Shown here: positions 60,021-64,000 of the stretch, piece by piece | Layout of the letters: each line of letters starts with the position of its first letter | Numbering within the stretch: the first letter of the stretch is position 1 | Assembly (NCBI RefSeq): GCF_042665075.1 | Contig: NZ_JBHTBR010000005.1 | Span: 744,001 to 808,000 of the forward strand | Length of the DNA stretch: 64,000 nucleotides | Source of the DNA: Hirschia litorea | GTDB lineage: Bacteria; Pseudomonadota; Alphaproteobacteria; Caulobacterales; Hyphomonadaceae | Direction: 5' to 3' | The notes under the pieces: model-generated | What the model was told of the DNA's origin: nothing | Databases searched by the model: none | What the model saw: the letters and a program-made list of their open reading frames with translations, nothing else | Made by a program: the position numbers and the translations under genes

Positions 60021-60488
60021 TTAGCGCCCAGTAGAGCCAAATCCACCTGTGCCGCGATCAGTACTTGATAGTTCATGAACTTCTTTCCAAACACCTTGCG
60101 TGACGGGCGCGACCACCATTTGCGCGATGCGTTCGCCGCGTTTGATGGTGAATGGTTCTGACCCCAGATTAATCAAAATGACTTTCACTTCACCGCGATA
60201 ATCTGCGTCAATTGTGCCGGGTGTGTTGAGGCATGTAATGCCGTGTTTAGCTGCTAGTCCAGAACGCGGACGAATTTGCACTTCATAGCCATGTGGAATT
60301 GCCATGCTCAAACCTGTCGGGATCATATCCCGTTGCATGGGGGCAAGCACTATGTCTTCACCTTCGGCATTAGCTGCGCGTAAATCCATGCCGGCCGCAC
60401 TTGTGGTTTCATAAGCTGGCAATGCCAAACCTTCAAAATGGGGAAGGGGTTTTACTTCGATTGTTGCTGTGTTGGCTGGCTGGCTCAT
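60021..60488 (-). CDS. dut: Deoxyuridine 5'-triphosphate nucleotidohydrolase
   Basis: dUTPase (155 aa, trimeric) hydrolyses dUTP to dUMP, preventing uracil misincorporation and feeding dTMP synthesis. All five motifs are visible: AGMDLRAA, IRPRSGLAAKHGI, NTPGTIDADYRGEVKVILIN, RIAQMVV and the Gly-rich tail GTGGFGSTGR. It lies downstream of mdaB and coaBC on the same strand; ubiB-coaBC-dut is the common alphaproteobacterial order. Confidence 0.97.
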   Translation of the reverse strand: MSQPANTATIEVKPLPHFEGLALPAYETTSAAGMDLRAANAEGEDIVLAPMQRDMIPTGLSMAIPHGYEVQIRPRSGLAAKHGITCLNTPGTIDADYRGEVKVILINLGSEPFTIKRGERIAQMVVAPVTQGVWKEVHELSSTDRGTGGFGSTGR

Positions 60489-60550
60489 CGCATGTCTCCT
60501 GAATCTGGAAACATGCTTAAACTGTTTTGCTAGTTCAATGAAAGGCTTAT

Positions 60551-61138
60551 CTATAATTTGATATTTGCTAGATGCTCTTCAAAGCGATCGAAGTCGCTTT
60601 CAATTGTTGGGTTTTTCACCACGTCATGACATGAAAAAGTGGGCAATCCCTGCATCCCAAGGAATTTCATTGTCATATGAATAGGGAACATTATGTCCTC
60701 AACGTCCTTGCCTTCGAATAGATATTCATCGGGCGCGTTGAAGGCATGCATTGGTGCGTTGAAAGTTGCGGAAAGCATGTATTTTGTGTCTTGGCGCGAT
60801 CCGCCAGAACCGTAATTAGCTTTAGGGTTGGCAGGAGTCCGCCCATCGCTTGTAAATAACTCTCCATTGTGTCCAGCAGTAAAGACAATATCAAAATACT
60901 GTTTTACGCGCCAAGGCAGACCCATCCAGTGGACAGGAAATTGCCAAATGACGAGATCCGCATCGATGAATTTTTGCAATTCTTCTTCAACGACATATTC
61001 GTCCTTGGTTTCCGTGATTGATACTTTAGCGCCTCGATTTTCAAAGTGCTTGCGGGCAAGGTCTACAAGAGAACTGTTTAGCTCGCCTTTTCGATTTGGA
61101 TATGGGTAATGACCATTGATAATGAATACGTTTTTCAT
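60551..61138 (-). CDS. mdaB: NAD(P)H-dependent quinone oxidoreductase, MdaB type
   Basis: This 195-aa flavodoxin-fold enzyme resembles E. coli MdaB: FIINGHYPYPNRKGELNSSL for FMN phosphate, VIWQFPVHWMGLPWRVKQYF, and ANYGSGGSRQDTKYMLSATF. It reduces quinones by two electrons with NAD(P)H, limiting oxidative stress. It is inserted between coaBC and dut, both on the same strand. Substrate preference cannot be inferred. Confidence 0.87.
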   Translation of the reverse strand: MKNVFIINGHYPYPNRKGELNSSLVDLARKHFENRGAKVSITETKDEYVVEEELQKFIDADLVIWQFPVHWMGLPWRVKQYFDIVFTAGHNGELFTSDGRTPANPKANYGSGGSRQDTKYMLSATFNAPMHAFNAPDEYLFEGKDVEDIMFPIHMTMKFLGMQGLPTFSCHDVVKNPTIESDFDRFEEHLANIKL

Positions 61139-61182
61139 TCAGGTATCCTTTTAGCACTATCGAGTTCTTAGCTGCGTTTGGG

Positions 61183-62397
61183 CTATTTAGCTTTAATTGT
61201 AGAGAAATTTTCAGCAATGCGCAGGGCAAGGTTTTGAGCCACGGCGCTTTTGTCCATACGCGGAAGACGCTCTATGCCATCGCGTTTGATGATGGCAATT
61301 TCATTTTCAGAACCGCCCATCACATCGCCAGACACATCATTGGCAACAATCCAATCACAGCCTTTGCGCTCTAGTTTTCCTTGGGCGTGATCTTCCACAT
61401 CATTCGTTTCAGCGGCAAACCCAACAACAAGGGAAGGGCGTTTGCCTTTCATATGAGAGATTGTTTTAAGGATATCGGGATTTTCCACCAGCGTGATAGA
61501 ACCAAGGCCATCCTTTGTGGTTTTTGCTTTGATTTTCACATCAGAGGGCTCTGCTGGACGCCAATCGGCGACAGCGGCAACAGATATAAAAATATCGGAA
61601 GGTAGTTCGCTTTTTACAGCGTCTAACATTTGCACGGCTGTTTCCACTTGTACAAAATTGACGCCGGCGGGTTGAGGTAAAGATGTCGGGCCAGACACAA
61701 GCGTCACGTCCGCGCCTAAACGCGAAAGCGCTGTTGCGATTGCATAGCCTTGCTTTCCCGAAGAATGGTTTGAGATATAACGTACAGGGTCTAATGCTTC
61801 GCGGGTTGGTCCGGCCGTAACAACGGCTTTTTTTCCAGCGAGCGGTCCGTCAATCGGTTTTGCGAGATGATCAAGAATTTCTGCTGCAATGCGAGATACT
61901 TCAGGTAAGCGACCAGGCCCATATTCGCCACATGCCATTTCACCGACATCAGGTTCCATCACCTCAATACCATCGAGACGAAGTTGAGCGATATTGCGCT
62001 GTGTCGCAGGATGATCCCACATGCGTACGTTCATCGCAGGGACCATGAAAACCGGCTTGTCAGTAGCCAGCAAGGTCGTGGTCGCCAGATCGGTAGCAAG
62101 CCCAGCGCAGGCCTTAGCCATAAGGTCAGCAGTGGCAGGGCAGACGACTACCAGATCGGTAGAACGTGACAGCTGAATATGGCCCATGTCAGCTTCATCA
62201 TCGAGATCAAATAGCTCTGTGAAGACCTTTTCTCCTGAGAGGGCTGAGACCGTCAAAGGCGTTACAAACTCCTGTCCGCTTTTGGTGAGAATGCATCGTG
62301 TAGATACATTGTTTCGAGACAATTCTCTAATAAGTTCAAGGCTCTTATAGGCCGCTATGCCGCCACCAATGATGAGGAGTATTGATTTATCAGCCAC
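61183..62397 (-). CDS. coaBC: Bifunctional phosphopantothenoylcysteine decarboxylase/synthetase CoaBC
   Basis: CoaBC (404 aa) carries out two successive coenzyme A steps. The N-terminal flavoprotein CoaC half starts ILLIIGGGIAAYKSLELIR and contains PAMNVRMWDHPA and EPDVGEMACGE(Y)GPGR with its catalytic Cys. The CoaB half begins KAVVTAGPTREALDPVRYIS, includes NHSSGKQGYAIA, and has KIKAKTTKDG. Length and order are standard. It reads toward mdaB and dut. Confidence 0.96.
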   Translation of the reverse strand: MADKSILLIIGGGIAAYKSLELIRELSRNNVSTRCILTKSGQEFVTPLTVSALSGEKVFTELFDLDDEADMGHIQLSRSTDLVVVCPATADLMAKACAGLATDLATTTLLATDKPVFMVPAMNVRMWDHPATQRNIAQLRLDGIEVMEPDVGEMACGEYGPGRLPEVSRIAAEILDHLAKPIDGPLAGKKAVVTAGPTREALDPVRYISNHSSGKQGYAIATALSRLGADVTLVSGPTSLPQPAGVNFVQVETAVQMLDAVKSELPSDIFISVAAVADWRPAEPSDVKIKAKTTKDGLGSITLVENPDILKTISHMKGKRPSLVVGFAAETNDVEDHAQGKLERKGCDWIVANDVSGDVMGGSENEIAIIKRDGIERLPRMDKSAVAQNLALRIAENFSTIKAK

Positions 62398-62491
62398 GGT
62401 TCTCGGTCTCCAAAAGGGTCTTCTTGCAGTCTATCTAACGTATTTAAATGAAGAATGCACGGATTGGACCGTATTGATTTTGCCTAATCGC

Positions 62492-64000
62492 TTAAACGTG
62501 AAGTCCCCAGACGTATCCAATCAATCCTGTCAGTGCTGTTCCAAGGATTAATGCGAGTGTCCAAACACCAGAATTTGATCTTTGTTCAATGGGTTTGGGA
62601 GGATTTTCTATAGAAATCAAAGCGTTCTCAACTCGGTCCATAAATTGAGGAAGGCGCTTAATCCTGTTTGTGGCTTCATTGGCGACATTCTGCGCAAGCT
62701 TTGCAGCTCCCACCGGACCAAATTCCCGCGCGACCCAACGCTCCACAATTGGACGTGCAGATTCCCAAATATCATGCGGAGGATAAATAGAGCGCGCAAC
62801 CCCTTCAACCTGTACCATGGTCTTTTGTATTAAAACGAGTTCGGGGCGCATTCTCATTCCAAATTGCTCTGTAATATCAAATAGTTGCATGATTATTCGA
62901 CCCATTGGGAGGTCTTCAGCCGTTTGACCATGTATGGGTTCGCCGACCGAGCGGAGAGCTTGCGCAAAATCATCCATTGAATGTTCTGCTGGCACATATC
63001 CGTTTTCAAAGTGCACGCGTGCGAGGCGGGTATAGTTTCGTGTTAGGAAGCCATTTATAATTTCAGCTAAAAACAAGCGTTCAGCTGGGCCAATGCGTCC
63101 CATAATTCCAAAATCTATGAAAGTTAGTTCGTATTCTTCCCCTTCTTTTTCCGGGGGATGAAGGATCATATTGCCTTCATGGATATCCGCATGGAAAAAA
63201 CCGTGGTCAAGAGCGGATGCTAAGAAGCTCCGATTTACCTTATATGCCAAGGCCTTACGGTCTTCATCGCTAATATTCTCCAGCCGTGTCATGGCTTGGC
63301 CATCAATCCACTCAGTCGTTAGGATACGTTTGCTGGTACGTTTCCAATCGACTTTAGGCGCGCCAGCATAGCCATCTATTTTCAGCACTTCTTTAAATTC
63401 AGAAGCAGCACCGGCCTCAAAGCGTAGATCCAGCTCCAATGTTAATGAACGTGCGATGGTTTCGACGGCATCAACCGGTCGTAAACGTCTGGAATCTGGT
63501 GCTATTTTTTCTACCATACGTGCAAGGCGTCGAAGGGCGCGTAATTCCTTCTCAATGTGTTTTTCAACATCTGGCCGCAAGATTTTAAGAGCTTTAAGGC
63601 CGTCTTCCGTCTGTATCTTATGAACTTGGGAGATAGAGGCAGCGGCAATTGGTGCCTCTAACTTTGGAAATAGGTCCGTATATTCGTCACCAAACTCAGC
63701 CTTGAGTGCTTTTTCAGCGAGTGCAATTGAAAAGGGAGGGACACGGTCTTTAAGGCGGGAAAGGTCTTGAGCGTTCTTTATGCCAATAATATCAGGACGT
63801 GTCGCGAGAATTTGTCCTAGTTTGACATAGGCTGGCCCCATTTTTTCAAGAGCAGTTGCAAGGCGCTCACCCGTGCTTTTCTTTTTGCTACCTGCTGAAA
63901 AAAGTCTTAGCACCATGCCGATTATCTTGCCGGGCCAAGGAAGGTGTCGGCGGATATCATCAGGTATCAATACGTCATGTCTGGCAAGTGTCGTTCCCGC
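62492..64000 (-). CDS. ubiB: UbiB-family kinase-like protein (ubiquinone biosynthesis), 5' end beyond the window
   Basis: UbiB is a membrane-anchored ADCK-type atypical kinase needed for ubiquinone synthesis. The KxGQ motif appears as YVKLGQILATRPDI, the catalytic region as ALDHGFFHADIHEGNMIL with FIDFGIMGR, and the single C-terminal helix is LALILGTALTGLIGYVWGLHV in part. The frame stays open to the right edge, reading TTLARHDVLIPDDIRRHL backwards from 64000. The start is therefore outside the window and the TTG at 63970 is not the real one. At least 502 residues are visible. Confidence 0.93.
   Translation of the reverse strand, partial: AGTTLARHDVLIPDDIRRHLPWPGKIIGMVLRLFSAGSKKKSTGERLATALEKMGPAYVKLGQILATRPDIIGIKNAQDLSRLKDRVPPFSIALAEKALKAEFGDEYTDLFPKLEAPIAAASISQVHKIQTEDGLKALKILRPDVEKHIEKELRALRRLARMVEKIAPDSRRLRPVDAVETIARSLTLELDLRFEAGAASEFKEVLKIDGYAGAPKVDWKRTSKRILTTEWIDGQAMTRLENISDEDRKALAYKVNRSFLASALDHGFFHADIHEGNMILHPPEKEGEEYELTFIDFGIMGRIGPAERLFLAEIINGFLTRNYTRLARVHFENGYVPAEHSMDDFAQALRSVGEPIHGQTAEDLPMGRIIMQLFDITEQFGMRMRPELVLIQKTMVQVEGVARSIYPPHDIWESARPIVERWVAREFGPVGAAKLAQNVANEATNRIKRLPQFMDRVENALISIENPPKPIEQRSNSGVWTLALILGTALTGLIGYVWGLHV

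Noticed and set aside
63968..63970. TTG at 63970 as the ubiB start
   Set aside because: The frame continues through the right edge with UbiB-like residues (LARHDVLIPDD), so the gene is cut by the window.
1..64000. CRISPR array
   Set aside because: I saw no regularly spaced direct repeats with unique spacers; the only clear tandem repeat (54539-54703) is coding.

Overview
This window reads as chromosomal DNA of an alphaproteobacterium. The GC content looks moderate to low (roughly mid-40s by eye). The gene order is typical of Caulobacterales and Hyphomonadaceae: hrcA-grpE facing rph, rdgB-hemW, lpoA facing rsmI-yraN, mutS-glnD-murJ-trpS, usp-nfuA-tsaB-rimI-fur-miaB-phoH-ybeY-corC-lnt, and ubiB-coaBC-dut. 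A Hirschia-like member of Hyphomonadaceae is a reasonable guess, but it is inference. The backbone is dense, with gaps under about 230 bp, 1-8 bp gene overlaps and several good rho-independent hairpins.

Layout. Positions 1-14,700 hold the tail of endonuclease III, an ATP-grasp enzyme, a PfkB-type kinase, an HxlR regulator, the hrcA-grpE heat-shock pair, rph, a soluble chemotaxis-type receptor, a DUF2975/XRE pair, rdgB-hemW, lpoA/rsmI/yraN, a BON-domain lipoprotein, gshB and a small lipoprotein. From 14,698 to 20,227 lies comM, split by a 3,983-bp IS1595-family transposon (15,612-19,594) with perfect 24-bp terminal inverted repeats and an 8-bp target duplication. Besides its transposase it carries an unknown 153-aa gene, a DUF3800 gene, a DUF6471 HTH-like gene, an Abi-family HEPN gene preceded by a compact structured-RNA candidate, and a 38-codon membrane-peptide gene. 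From 20,335 to 44,768 come a hybrid histidine kinase with an AmpG-like permease, maeB, mutS, glnD, murJ, trpS, a PCu(A)C copper chaperone, a DUF2333 protein and the usp-to-lnt run, ending in a PraR-like regulator.

Positions 44,893-56,032 hold tRNA-Arg(CCG) followed by an 11-kb integrated element. A 17-bp copy of the tRNA 3' end (16/17 identical) marks the far boundary. The element encodes a P4-type integrase, an AlpA-type regulator whose ribosome binding site lies in an inverted repeat, a small protein with rolling-circle-Rep-like motifs, a complete type I restriction-modification locus (hsdM-hsdS-hsdR), and a divergent 696-aa membrane protein with a hendecad coiled coil and an SH3b-like domain that I cannot assign to a known system. 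Host genes resume with moeB, a PIF1-type helicase, a sulfatase, dut, mdaB, coaBC and a ubiB cut by the right edge.

The two mobile elements are the accessory and probably defence-related parts of the window. The two candidates most worth following are the Abi/HEPN gene with its upstream structured RNA inside the transposon, and the uncharacterised membrane/SH3b protein beside the type I restriction system. The rest is mostly housekeeping: proteostasis, nucleotide-pool sanitation, tRNA and rRNA modification, lipoprotein and peptidoglycan biogenesis, nitrogen and iron regulation, and cofactor synthesis.
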